Notes: generated from the letters alone by a model not told the origin. Shown: positions 31,110 to 39,834, counted from the first letter of the stretch. The stretch: 40,489 bases of DNA from an uncultured Clostridia bacterium (GCA_944376455.1 CALWCO010000010.1:1-40489); one strand, 5' to 3'. Translations and numbers: made by a program.

Positions 31110-33905
31110 ATGGCAAGCGATCAGAAAAACGTAAAGACGGCGCAAGCCGTGCAGGGGGCGTCCGGTACTGACAATTCGGCTTTGCAGAATCGGATAGACG
31201 CGGTGGCCAGAGAGATGCAGTTTCTCTCCCAACAGAATACCGCCATGTTTGAGAGTTTCGAGGAAAAACTCGCCAATCTCAAACGTGAATTTGCCTACCT
31301 GAACCAGCAGAATCTTTCGGTCTATAATATGACCACGGATTATGTGCGCGACGCGCTCGAAAAGTCGCAGGCGGCGCTGGAAGAAAAAATTGCTTCTCTT
31401 GCCGATGCGCTCGGAAAAGCGGGCGCAGAGTCCGACGATACCGTTCTGCCGTCGGTCGAAGTCGTCGTCGATCACGACCGTATTGTCAACGGAATCGTTT
31501 CCCGTCTGCAGAAAGACGGAAAGGCGAGCAAAGAAGATGCCGCACAATCCGGAGAACAGACCGAACCCGTTGCAGTTGAATCGGTCGGCGGAGAGGAAGT
31601 GCTCAATTACGACGTCCTCGCCGAAAAGATCGCCGACAACATTCCGCCCGTCGATTACGATTACCTTGCCTGTAAGATCGTCAACAACATGACGGCCTTC
31701 GATCAGGACGCTCTCGCCGGCGCCGTCGCGCAGAAAATTGCCGACAGCATGCCTGCCCGACTCGCCGAGTCGGATGTTACGGCAGAGGCCGTTGCGGAGA
31801 GCGTTGTGGCGAGACTGCAGGAAACGCCGCTGAACGCCGATGCCAATGCCATCGCCGAAACCGTCGCCGACAAGGTCGTCAACGGTATCGCCGCCATGGA
31901 TGCCGACAATTTCGCAACGCTTGTTGCCGATAAAGTTGCTGCCGTACCCGTATCCTCTGCGGCAGAAGTGGCCGTTGACAGCGATTCCATCGTCGAAGGC
32001 ATCATTGCAAGATTGCAGGAAGCACCCATCGAAGTGGATATCGACGCCTTGGCGAATAACCTGGCGGAGCGCATCGAAGTACCTCCGTTGGAAGTGGATT
32101 TCGAAGACCTCGCCGCCAATATTGCCGATAAGATAGACGTCTCTTCCATGCAGCTCAATGCCGACGAGCTGGCCGAGAGCGTCGCGGGAAAGATCGATCT
32201 GTCCGCTCTGGCCCTCAATGCCGACGAGTTGGCCGAAAGCGTTGCCGCAAAAGTTATTTTGCCTCCTGCCGAAGTCGATTACGATCTGCTCGCAGAAAAG
32301 ATATTGGAAGGACTTCCCGAAGTGGATTATCAGGCTCTCTCCGAGCCTGTCATCGAGGGCGTGAAGGCAGTTCTTGCCGAAAACGCCGAGACGGTGTCCG
32401 CAAGCAGCGCCGAGACGCAACCCGACACCGACGCGTTGGCGAGCGCCATCGCGGAAAAGGTGGAGGTTACCGTACCCGAAATGACCGTCGATACCGACGC
32501 GCTGGCCGAATCCATCGTATCCAAACTCAATCTTACCGTACCCGAACCGGTTGTGGACGCCGAATCTCTTGCCGCTTCGATTGCGGAAAAAGTACAGGTT
32601 TCCGTCCCCGAAACGACCGTCGACACCGATGCGTTGGCCGGCAAGATCATCGAAGGACTTCCCGAAGTGGATTATGTCGCACTCTCCGAGCCCGTGATCG
32701 CGGGCGTGGTTGCCGCGTTGCCGGCGGGGCCGGATGCGGACGCGCTGGCGGATAAGATCGTCGAAAAGCTCGAAGCCGAGGAAGTGACGGACGAAGAGGG
32801 CGTGGATGAAGCGGCGGAAGCGGACGAATTCGCGGAAATCGCGCAGAAAGTTGCCGAAGCACTCGATTATGACGTCCTGGCCGATAAACTTGCCGAAAAA
32901 CTGAGCGGAGACGAAGAGGATGTCGAAGCCTATCTCAACGAGCACGACGTCGAAGTGGAAGAAGAGGACGATTCCGCCCGCGTGATCAGCGCCGTCGAAG
33001 AAAACAGCGGCAAGACCAATGCGCTCGTGGAAGAGGTCATAGAGCTTCTCAAACAAAAACAGTTCGTAACGGTTGCCGCGGCAACGGTGGTGGCCGAAGA
33101 AACGCCCGCCGTGCAAGAGCCTTCTGCGGAAGAAGAACCCGCGGAAGAACCCGTGCAGGAAGTCGTGGACGAACCCGCCGAGGAAGATGCTCCCGTTGAG
33201 ACGGAAGCGGAGGAACTCGCCGAAGAGCCCGTACAGGAAGTTGTGGACGAACCCGTAGAAGAGGAGACGGAAGCGTCTGCCGCGTCGGACGAAGTCGCAG
33301 ATGAATCCGCCGAAGAGGTTTCGGATGCCGACGACGCGGAACGTGAGCTGAGCATTGCGGAAGCGGCCGCGGAAACGGAAGCTTTGCGTGAAACGGCGCA
33401 GGAACAGGGCAAGACCGTGCGCCTGAAGCGCAGTTATGAGTGCAAGCTCCGCCAGGCGGACGACGAAATCAAATATTATTACAGCGAAATCAAGAACGAG
33501 ATGTTGGCCTATGCCCGCGTGAAATCGGGCATGTCCTGGAACGGCGATCGTTTCAATCTCGGCAGAGATACCATTGCCAAGATCAACATCAACGGAAAGA
33601 CACTGTGCCTCTATCTCGCTTTGAATCCCGATGAATATTCCATCACGAAATATCATCATAAGTATGTGGGCGACATCAAGGCCTATGAAAGCACGCCGAT
33701 GATGGTCAAAGTCAAGAGTAACATGGGTCTGAAGAAAGCCGTTCAGCTTATCTTTGAAATGATGGAACATCTCAAAGCGCAACGCAAGCACAGAACGCCC
33801 GTCGACTATGTCGCCGAATATCCCTACAAGAGCGATGAGGAGCTCATTGCCGAAGGATTGATTAAGGCGAGCATTACCGAAAAGAAGGATCTGGAATCTT
33901 TCTGA
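31110..33905 (+). CDS. Large acidic tandem-repeat protein with unrecognised C-terminal domain
   Basis: 931 residues, cytoplasmic by lack of signal or TM. Residues about 22-105 form a coiled coil. Residues about 166-600 contain at least 12 repeats of 16-22 residues with consensus (V/L)-D-x-D-A-L-A-E-x-I-A-E-K-(I/V), including a larger duplication built on EGLPEVDYxALSEPVI (about 400-416 and 515-531). Residues 660-770 are a Glu/Pro/Ala-rich acidic linker with two copies of EEPVQEVVDEP. Residues about 770-931 form a compact basic domain (RLKRSYECKL, KYYYSEIKNEMLAY, INGKTLCLYLALNP, HHKYVGDIKAYESTPMM), which I cannot assign. A filament, scaffold or envelope-associated role is possible but not shown. 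Confidence 0.9.
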   Translation: MASDQKNVKTAQAVQGASGTDNSALQNRIDAVAREMQFLSQQNTAMFESFEEKLANLKREFAYLNQQNLSVYNMTTDYVRDALEKSQAALEEKIASLADALGKAGAESDDTVLPSVEVVVDHDRIVNGIVSRLQKDGKASKEDAAQSGEQTEPVAVESVGGEEVLNYDVLAEKIADNIPPVDYDYLACKIVNNMTAFDQDALAGAVAQKIADSMPARLAESDVTAEAVAESVVARLQETPLNADANAIAETVADKVVNGIAAMDADNFATLVADKVAAVPVSSAAEVAVDSDSIVEGIIARLQEAPIEVDIDALANNLAERIEVPPLEVDFEDLAANIADKIDVSSMQLNADELAESVAGKIDLSALALNADELAESVAAKVILPPAEVDYDLLAEKILEGLPEVDYQALSEPVIEGVKAVLAENAETVSASSAETQPDTDALASAIAEKVEVTVPEMTVDTDALAESIVSKLNLTVPEPVVDAESLAASIAEKVQVSVPETTVDTDALAGKIIEGLPEVDYVALSEPVIAGVVAALPAGPDADALADKIVEKLEAEEVTDEEGVDEAAEADEFAEIAQKVAEALDYDVLADKLAEKLSGDEEDVEAYLNEHDVEVEEEDDSARVISAVEENSGKTNALVEEVIELLKQKQFVTVAAATVVAEETPAVQEPSAEEEPAEEPVQEVVDEPAEEDAPVETEAEELAEEPVQEVVDEPVEEETEASAASDEVADESAEEVSDADDAERELSIAEAAAETEALRETAQEQGKTVRLKRSYECKLRQADDEIKYYYSEIKNEMLAYARVKSGMSWNGDRFNLGRDTIAKININGKTLCLYLALNPDEYSITKYHHKYVGDIKAYESTPMMVKVKSNMGLKKAVQLIFEMMEHLKAQRKHRTPVDYVAEYPYKSDEELIAEGLIKASITEKKDLESF
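31605..32909 (+). repeat. Coding tandem repeats of 16-22 codons
   Basis: Degenerate repeats encoding D-x-D-A-L-A-E-type units. The closest neighbours, at about 32154-32213 and 32214-32273, share LNADELAESVA exactly at protein level. Confidence 0.8.
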
Positions 33906-33937
33906 CATCGGTACGGCTGAAAAAAGACTGAAAAATT

Positions 33938-34001
33938 ACCGTTTGGAAGAGGGCTGATGAGAATCGGCTCTCTATCCATGTTTAGAGAGAAACAAAACGG
34001 T
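33938..34001 (+). ncRNA. Structured leader of the RNase J mRNA
   Basis: A closing stem ACCGTTT / AAACGGT (33938-33944, 33995-34001) encloses two hairpins that share bases 33968-33972. They are 33949-33958 with 33963-33972 (10 bp with two G-U) and CTCTCTA / TAGAGAG (33968-33974 with 33983-33989), so they cannot form together. It could be an autoregulatory target of RNase J; this is an inference from base pairing seen by eye. Confidence 0.45.
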
Positions 34002-34114
34002 CAACAACCGAAGCAAACAAACGATCGTCGGCAGTATGCCGAAAAAGAAAGAGGAAAATACTTAAAATCACAGACAGAGTAAAGGATCGTTCATCGTAAA
34101 GGAGTGATTATATT

Positions 34115-36214
34115 TTGAAAGAAGAAGAAACGATTTCCCGTCGTCCGCAGAAAGTCAAGGCGCGGCGGGAAGACCTCAACCGCCGTACCCATGCCGCATT
34201 GCAGGGCTCCCGTCGTACATCCGAAAGCTCCGAACGCAAGGCCGAGTCCGGCGATTCGGCACAGCGGCGGAACCGTCGCATCGTTCACAAGCAGAAGAAA
34301 GAAAATACCCCTGTCGGCGGCGCCGGCGGGACGGAGATCCGCCGCGTGAAATCTGCCGCGGAATGGGCGGATGCGTCTCTTTCGGCCGCAGAAATATCGG
34401 CCGCGGATCCGCATAAGGAACGGCCGTTGGCGACCACGGAGGAGCCCGCTCAAAAGGGCGGACGGAACAAGACGCAACGCGCCCGCCGCGACCGCGAAAA
34501 GGATGCGCGGACGCACGACAATGAGTCGACAGACTCGGCGCAACCGAAGACGAGAAAGGGCAAAAAACCCGTCCGCATTCTCTTTTTGGGCGGCGTGGGC
34601 GAGATCGGCAAAAACATGACGGCGATCGAGTACGGCAATGACATCATCGTCATCGACGCAGGCGACACTTTCCCCGACGAAGAGATGCCGGGCGTCGATC
34701 TGGTCGTCCCCGACGCTTCCTATCTGGTCGAGCGCAAGGATAAAATACGCGGCATTTTGCTGACGCACGGACACGAGGACCACATCGGCGGTCTGGCGTA
34801 CCTGCTCAAAGAACTCAACCCGCGCACGCCCGCTTACGGGACCAAGCTCACGCTTGCGCTTGCCGACAACAAAGTGCGCGAACATCGGCTGCAAAACCTC
34901 GATTTCCGCACCGTCAAACCGGGCGACAAAGTAAAACTCGGCGCGTTTTCCGTGGAATTTGTCAATGTCAATCATTCCATTGCGGGGGCCGTCGCTCTCG
35001 CCATACGCACCCCTTACGGCATCATCTATCACAGCGGAGATTTTAAGATTGACATGACTCCGGTCGCAGGCGATCCAATTGATCTGCAACGCATATCCGA
35101 ACTCGGCAAGGAAGGGGTCTTGCTCTATCTCGGCGAATCGACGAACATTGAGCGGCCGGGATACACCATGAGCGAAACGGTTGTGGGAAACACGCTGGAT
35201 CATTTGTTTGCGGAACACGCCAGCCGTCGGCTGGTCATCGCGACGTTCGCCTCGAATGTGCATCGGCTGCAACAGATTATCGATTTGGCGGTGAAATATA
35301 ACCGTCGCGTCGCATTGTCGGGTCGCAGTATGCTCAACGTCGTGGAGGCGGCGACCAAGATCGGCGAACTCAATATTCCTGACGGACTGCTTGTGGACGT
35401 GGAAAAGGCGCGCAACTATTTTGACCGTGAGATCGTCATCGTCTCCACCGGCTCGCAGGGCGAGCCGATGAGTGCGCTCACGCGCATGGCGAGCGGCGAA
35501 TTCAATAAGATCAGCATCGGCGAAAACGACACGATCATCATTTCGGCCAACCCCATTCCGGGCAACGAAAAAATGATCTATCGCGTCATCAACAATCTGT
35601 ATAAAAAAGGCGCGTCGGTTGTGTATGAAAGTCTGGAAAAAATCCATGTTTCCGGACATGCCTGCCGTGAAGAGCACAAAATCCTGCACACGTTGCTCCA
35701 GCCGAAATTCTTCATTCCCGTGCACGGGGAATACCGCCATCTGAAACTGCACGCCGATCTGGCGCATGCGCTCGGTATGCCGCGCAATAATATTTTTTTG
35801 GCAGAGATCGGCAACTGCGTGGAAGTAACCGCAAATACTTTGCGCCGCGGCGACAATTTCTCCGCGGGCGCAATGATCATCGACGGTACGGGTTCGGAGG
35901 ACTTTGATACCTCCGAAGTCATCCGTGACCGCAAAAAGATCGCTTCCGAGGGCGTATTCGTCATTTCCGTGATCGTCAGCGGCGGCGAGCCGGTCGGAGA
36001 GCCGCGCATTGAGAACATCGGCATTCTGTTCGGGGACGAGCGGGATTATGAAAAAGAAATCAAGGGCGTGGTCATGAACGCCATTTCGCAATACGATCTT
36101 GCCGGCGGCAATGCCGACGGATTGGCGAAAGCCATCGAGAAAATGCTCAAGGGCTATTTGTATAAAAAGACCAAACAATCGCCGCTCATCCTGCCCGTGA
36201 TCATGGAAATTTAA
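34115..36214 (+). CDS. rnj: Ribonuclease J with basic N-terminal extension
   Basis: Metallo-beta-lactamase-fold 5' exo/endoribonuclease for mRNA decay and rRNA processing. The 699 residues split into an Arg/Lys/Ser-rich, probably disordered extension (about 1-150) and a normal catalytic body. The body has HGHEDH (218-223), His287 in NHSIAGA, HSGDFKID (306-313), beta-CASP motifs (STNIERPGYT, IVSTGSQGEPMSAL, SGHA), and PVHGEYRHL. The DSTN motif reads ESTN. The start is TTG 34115, with AAAGGAG 10 nt upstream. The extension resembles those of actinobacterial or RNase E-like scaffolds in composition only. It heads a probable operon with trmR-trhP. Confidence 0.93.
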   Translation: MKEEETISRRPQKVKARREDLNRRTHAALQGSRRTSESSERKAESGDSAQRRNRRIVHKQKKENTPVGGAGGTEIRRVKSAAEWADASLSAAEISAADPHKERPLATTEEPAQKGGRNKTQRARRDREKDARTHDNESTDSAQPKTRKGKKPVRILFLGGVGEIGKNMTAIEYGNDIIVIDAGDTFPDEEMPGVDLVVPDASYLVERKDKIRGILLTHGHEDHIGGLAYLLKELNPRTPAYGTKLTLALADNKVREHRLQNLDFRTVKPGDKVKLGAFSVEFVNVNHSIAGAVALAIRTPYGIIYHSGDFKIDMTPVAGDPIDLQRISELGKEGVLLYLGESTNIERPGYTMSETVVGNTLDHLFAEHASRRLVIATFASNVHRLQQIIDLAVKYNRRVALSGRSMLNVVEAATKIGELNIPDGLLVDVEKARNYFDREIVIVSTGSQGEPMSALTRMASGEFNKISIGENDTIIISANPIPGNEKMIYRVINNLYKKGASVVYESLEKIHVSGHACREEHKILHTLLQPKFFIPVHGEYRHLKLHADLAHALGMPRNNIFLAEIGNCVEVTANTLRRGDNFSAGAMIIDGTGSEDFDTSEVIRDRKKIASEGVFVISVIVSGGEPVGEPRIENIGILFGDERDYEKEIKGVVMNAISQYDLAGGNADGLAKAIEKMLKGYLYKKTKQSPLILPVIMEI

Positions 36215-36226
36215 GGCCGAAAAAAT

Positions 36227-36880
36227 ATGTCTGTACTGCCTGTAACGGAAAGTCAAACCAATAAAAACTATGCGGCGGCGCTGAGCGGCGGTTGCTCCGA
36301 CGCGCGCTTGCGCGCGTTGCGGGCGGACGCCCTGCGCCGCCGCATCCCCGTCATGGAGGACGCCACATTGCATTATCTCTGCGTTCTCCTTTGCGCGCTT
36401 CGTCCGCATCGTATCCTGGAAATCGGCACGGCGGTCGGATTGAGCGCCGCGGCGATGCTTTTGACCTGCCCCGATGCGCACCTCACCACTGTGGAGCTCG
36501 ATGAACTGCGTTATGTCGAGGCAAAAAAGAACCTTGCCGATCTGGGCCTTTCAGACCGCGTCACCTGTCATCTGGGCGATGCGGGAGAGATCCTGCCCAT
36601 GATGGACGGAGAATATGATTTTGTCTTTTTGGACGGCCCCAAGGCACAGTATGAATGGTACATGTCCGAGTTGAAGCGGATTTTGCGTCCGGGCGGCACG
36701 GTCTTTGCCGACGATGTTTTCCTGTTCGGCTGGGTCAGCGGACAGACGCCCGTCCCCCCGAAACATAAACTCTTTGTGCGCAAGATGCGTGCGTATCTCG
36801 AGCGTCTGTCCCGAGACAAAGATTTTTCCACGGTCCTTGTCGACATAGGGGGCGGCGTCGCGCTGTCCGTCAGGCGTTGA
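36227..36880 (+). CDS. trmR: tRNA 5-hydroxyuridine methyltransferase (TrmR-like)
   Basis: 217-residue family-3 O-methyltransferase (YrrM type): SAM-binding LEIGTAVGLSAAAML (about 65-79), TTVELDE (about 88), and YDFVFLDGPKAQYEWYMSEL (about 125-144) with RPGGTVFADDV. In B. subtilis TrmR (YrrM) methylates ho5U34 of tRNA to mo5U. The assignment is strengthened by the next gene, a TrhP-type U32 protein that makes ho5U. It starts 12 nt after rnj, and its stop overlaps the upstream TTG of the U32 frame. A generic small-molecule O-methyltransferase is the alternative. Confidence 0.85.
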   Translation: MSVLPVTESQTNKNYAAALSGGCSDARLRALRADALRRRIPVMEDATLHYLCVLLCALRPHRILEIGTAVGLSAAAMLLTCPDAHLTTVELDELRYVEAKKNLADLGLSDRVTCHLGDAGEILPMMDGEYDFVFLDGPKAQYEWYMSELKRILRPGGTVFADDVFLFGWVSGQTPVPPKHKLFVRKMRAYLERLSRDKDFSTVLVDIGGGVALSVRR

Positions 36881-36936
36881 CATATTTTGTTGACGTATCG
36901 GACGAAAAATTTTTTTATTCCTTTTCGGAGCTGCAT

Positions 36937-38139
36937 ATGGAAAGAAAAAAAATTGAATTGTTGGCGCCCGCCGGCAATTTCGAAAAACTGAAAACCGCTC
37001 TCCGTTTCGGCGCCGATGCGGTCTATGTCGGCGGGAAAGAGTTTTCTTTGCGCGCGTTTGCCGATAATTTTTCCGCGGAAGAACTGAAAGCGGCCGTGGA
37101 GTATACGCATTCTTGCGGCAAAAAGATATATGTTGCCACCAATATATACCTGCGCGAAGGGGATGCCGAGCGGCTCGGGGCATATTTTTCTTTCTTGCAG
37201 TCGATCGGCGCGGACGCGGCGTTGGTCAGCGATCCCGGCGCGGTCTGCATTGCGCGGCAAGCCGCTCCCGACTTGCCCCTGCACCTCTCCACGCAGGCCA
37301 ACACCACCAATGCGTATGCCGCAAAATTCTGGCAGGGTTGCGGCATTTCCCGCGTTGTCCTGGCACGGGAACTGTCCTTGCGGGAAATCGAAGCCATCCA
37401 TGCCTCTTGTCCGCAAATGGAATTGGAGGCTTTCGTGCACGGCGCCATGTGCATTTCTTACAGCGGCAGGTGCCTGCTTTCCGACTATCTGGACGGCCGT
37501 TCCTCCAACCGCGGCGCCTGCGTGCAAGCGTGCCGCTGGGGGTATGAATTGCGTCCCGTCTCTCCCGCGGAAAGAGAAGAGAGCCTGCCCGTCGAGGAGG
37601 ACAAAAGAGGGACATACATACTCAACAGCAAGGATCTCAATATGATTGCACACCTCGATCGCCTTCGGGGTGCGGGCGTGCGTTCTTTCAAGATCGAAGG
37701 GCGGATGAAGAGCGGTTACTATCTCGCCACCGTGGTAAACGCCTATCGGCGCGCTCTGGACGGCGCACCGATCGGACGTTGCGCCGAGGAACTCGATACC
37801 GTTGCGCATCGGGCGTATACGACGGCGTATGCTTTCGGGGAAAATCATGAGACGGTCAATTACGACAATGCACAGACCAAAGGCACGTGCGAATACATCG
37901 CCGATGTGCTCGGATGGGAAAACGGCCGTCTCACGGTGGAAATGCGCAACCGTTTTTATACGGGCGACGAGCTGGAAGTTTTAAGCCCCGACGGTTTTTT
38001 CGGTCGAAAAGTATGCGTGTTTGATTTGCGCGGCGAAGACGGCGAACGCGTGGACGATGCAAAACTTGTCCAGGGGAAATATAGTTTTCTTTCGGACATG
38101 CCCCTTTCCAAAGGCGACTTTCTGCGCCGTCGAAGATGA
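36937..38139 (+). CDS. trhP: U32-family tRNA hydroxylation protein (TrhP-like)
   Basis: 400 residues of the peptidase-U32 family: N-terminal LLAPAGNFEKLKTALRFGADAVYVGG, ANTTNAYAAKFWQGCG, and the family signature EAFVHGAMCISYSGRCLLSDYL followed by SNRGACVQACRW. The four cysteines (two in the signature, two in GACVQAC) fit an Fe-S cluster. TrhP (YrrN/YrrO) catalyses prephenate-dependent formation of 5-hydroxyuridine at tRNA position 34. ATG 36937 has GGAG 6 nt upstream; TTG 36877 is an alternative start. Only one U32 gene is present, not the YrrN-YrrO pair. Confidence 0.88.
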   Translation: MERKKIELLAPAGNFEKLKTALRFGADAVYVGGKEFSLRAFADNFSAEELKAAVEYTHSCGKKIYVATNIYLREGDAERLGAYFSFLQSIGADAALVSDPGAVCIARQAAPDLPLHLSTQANTTNAYAAKFWQGCGISRVVLARELSLREIEAIHASCPQMELEAFVHGAMCISYSGRCLLSDYLDGRSSNRGACVQACRWGYELRPVSPAEREESLPVEEDKRGTYILNSKDLNMIAHLDRLRGAGVRSFKIEGRMKSGYYLATVVNAYRRALDGAPIGRCAEELDTVAHRAYTTAYAFGENHETVNYDNAQTKGTCEYIADVLGWENGRLTVEMRNRFYTGDELEVLSPDGFFGRKVCVFDLRGEDGERVDDAKLVQGKYSFLSDMPLSKGDFLRRRR

Positions 38140-38281
38140 AGAGAAAACGGATGTGAAAGGGGGCGGTTGCACCTGCACGTTTTTTAACGGCAACGCCGTC
38201 TTTGAAAGGGGGTGATATACGGGGTAACGGACGTCTTTTCTCCTGAAAGAAAAATTTTTGTTTGTCGGATAAAAAAATTAT

Positions 38282-38322
38282 AAAATCCGTGTAAAATCGC
38301 TTGCAATTTACGCGGATTTTTC
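38282..38322 (+). terminator. Terminator of the rnj-trmR-trhP unit
   Basis: AAAATCCGTGTAAA pairs with TTTACGCGGATTTT (one G-U), then TTTTTC. The 140 nt upstream hold two copies of TGAAAGGGGG (near 38154 and 38202) and no gene. Confidence 0.85.
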
Positions 38323-38414
38323 ATATAATAAGAAAAGTATTCAGCAGTGCGGCGATTGAGTTTTTTTGTCTCAATCCGACGCATTCGCCCGAATGGTTAC
38401 ATATCGAAATATAT

Positions 38415-38490
38415 GCTACTGTGGCTCAGTTGGTAGAGCAGCTGATTCGTAATCAGCAGGTCGCCGGTTCAAGTCCGGCCAGTAGCTCCA
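38415..38490 (+). tRNA. tRNA-Thr (anticodon CGU)
   Basis: Cloverleaf read by eye: acceptor GCTACTG/CAGTAGC, D-arm GCTC/GAGC with AGTTGGTA loop, anticodon stem GCTGA/TCAGC around loop TTCGTAA (anticodon CGT), T-arm GCCGG-TTCAAGT-CCGGC, discriminator T and encoded CCA (38488-38490). An integrase gene lies directly downstream on the opposite strand, so the 3' half is the probable attachment site of an element. Confidence 0.96.
38448..38490. mobile_element. Probable attachment site (att) at the tRNA-Thr 3' end
   Basis: Tyrosine recombinases commonly integrate into tRNA 3' ends, leaving the gene intact. The element (integrase, repressor, divergent early gene) starts right after this tRNA. The second att copy would lie outside the window, so the exact core cannot be defined. 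Confidence 0.55.
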
Positions 38491-38494
38491 AATC

Positions 38495-38537
38495 AGCCTG
38501 AAATGCCCTAAAAATGGTGTATTTCGGGCTATTTTTT
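38495..38537 (+). terminator. Terminator downstream of tRNA-Thr
   Basis: AGCCTGAAAT / ATTTCGGGCT stem (38495-38504, 38521-38530, one G-U) followed by ATTTTTTT. It lies within the element side of the junction. Confidence 0.75.
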
Positions 38538-38577
38538 TGCTTTTTCGGGGTAAAATTTCGCGAAAAAGGTATCCATT

Positions 38578-38600
38578 GGGGTGTAATTCGGGGTGTAATT
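38578..38600. repeat. Tandem GGGGTGTAATT repeats near the integrase 3' end
   Basis: GGGGTGTAATT occurs at 38578-38588 and 38590-38600, with a 12-nt period. The second copy reaches into the integrase stop codon. Direct repeats beside an att site are typical arm-type integrase binding sites. Confidence 0.6.
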
Positions 38601-39834
38601 ATTCTTCAAAACGGACTTTGTTCATTTCGGAGATCATGAAATCGTCGGGGAAGTGCGTGTAATGTTTCCCAATGAGTTTGTCGGGCGCATCTCCCAGCCA
38701 GATATTGACGATCTCCTGTCGCACGAACATCTGACAAGTCGTCGAGAACGTATGCCGCAGGCAATATTGCGTGATCTCTTTATCGTCGAAGATTTTTTTG
38801 AGATAGCGGTTGATCGTGCTCGGACTTAGGTTCGAATACAGCGGTTTTGTAAAATCGATTTTTTCCCGTGCCTGTTCAGGTATCGGGATTTTTTTGTATT
38901 CGATTTTTCCGTTTTTTCTTTTTCTGTTTCGGGCGATCAGGAAGTTTCTTTCCGCATGAAGTTCCGCGTCTACTTCACTGGGCCGCAGACCGAAATAGTA
39001 CATGATGAGCAGCGTTTGTCTGACTTCTTTGTAATAGGGGTTTTCGAGAGCAACGAAGAATTTATGTTGTTCCTCGGACGTCAGGTTTCGGCGCGGAGTG
39101 CGTTCGGCGCGTCGGAAGGGGATCATCTGTACGGGATTGTAGTTGATGAGTCCATTCGCGGATGCATATCGAAAGACCGAGTTAAAAACAGTGCGGAGAT
39201 CTTCGTATAATCTGGGTTTTTCCTTGGCGGGTTCCATGATTTTACTGATTTCGCTGGATCTGATAAGTTTTAGCGGTTCTTTTCCGATCTCAGGATAGAT
39301 ATATCGGTCGAGATAACTTTTATAGTTTCGTATGAGTTTATCTCCGACTTCTCCCTGTTTACAGATAAGCCATTCTTCCGCAATCGTCTGGAAAGAAGGA
39401 TTGATTTTATTATCTGTATGGCGGGTACAACGGTATTTTTCGATTTCCTGCGGTGTTGTCATTTCAATGAATTTTTGTTTTGCCTTTTGCAGATTGACGG
39501 ATGCAGCGGATATGTTGTAGCCGTCTCTTCTGTAACGGAGTTCGTAATAAAAACCGTTTCTGCCGCTTTTGCGTTTGATGCAATGGGCAACGAGTCCATT
39601 GAGAATAAATTTCTTCTTAAAGGTTGGTGCCATTTTTGAAATCTCCTTTTCGGTAAATTTCAAAATCGAACTGATTGTTTGCCTTGAAGAAGGGGATGTG
39701 GTTAAGTGTTCCTGTTCGATGAGCCGTCCGATGCAGTCGGAGAGTTCGTTTGTGATTTTAAGAATTTCTTTTTTGTCTGCGACCATCATCAGTTTTGTTG
39801 TGATAAGAGTCAAATCGTCTGAAATTTTTTTCAT
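38599..39834 (-). CDS. int: Tyrosine recombinase/integrase
   Basis: Site-specific recombinase that would insert and excise the element at tRNA-Thr. The 411 residues comprise an N-terminal charged region (1-70), an AP2-like arm-binding domain (about 80-125), a SAM-like core-binding domain (about 148-235) and a catalytic domain. Catalytic residues are Arg284 (FGLRPSE), Arg360 in YCLRHTF (the usual His two residues before is replaced in register by Tyr357), His361, Trp379 and nucleophile Tyr392 (GKHYTHFP). GAGGG precedes the ATG. Transcribed away from the repressor and toward the tRNA. Confidence 0.95.
   Translation of the reverse strand: MKKISDDLTLITTKLMMVADKKEILKITNELSDCIGRLIEQEHLTTSPSSRQTISSILKFTEKEISKMAPTFKKKFILNGLVAHCIKRKSGRNGFYYELRYRRDGYNISAASVNLQKAKQKFIEMTTPQEIEKYRCTRHTDNKINPSFQTIAEEWLICKQGEVGDKLIRNYKSYLDRYIYPEIGKEPLKLIRSSEISKIMEPAKEKPRLYEDLRTVFNSVFRYASANGLINYNPVQMIPFRRAERTPRRNLTSEEQHKFFVALENPYYKEVRQTLLIMYYFGLRPSEVDAELHAERNFLIARNRKRKNGKIEYKKIPIPEQAREKIDFTKPLYSNLSPSTINRYLKKIFDDKEITQYCLRHTFSTTCQMFVRQEIVNIWLGDAPDKLIGKHYTHFPDDFMISEMNKVRFEE

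Noticed and set aside
31104-33908. A 934-codon open frame on the minus strand across the whole repeat-protein gene
   Set aside because: It is the mirror of the plus-strand gene. Biased codons (few TTA, CTA and TCA triplets in the right register) leave the antisense frame open. Its Gly/Phe/Arg/His-rich translation lacks domains, and promoter, ribosome binding site and repeats all support the plus strand.
33949-33993. Hammerhead ribozyme suggested by CTGATGA followed later by GAAAC in the RNase J leader
   Set aside because: Seven unpaired bases separate CTGATGA from the next stem and the flanking stems do not fit hammerhead geometry; a chance motif in an ordinary hairpin.
34091-36481. A 796-codon minus-strand frame opposite RNase J and the start of trmR
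   Set aside because: It spans two clearly real plus-strand genes, has no ribosome binding site, and its composition is typical of antisense shadow frames.
38021-38215. Short plus-strand frame overlapping the end of trhP
   Set aside because: It overlaps a real gene in another frame and has no ribosome binding site of its own.
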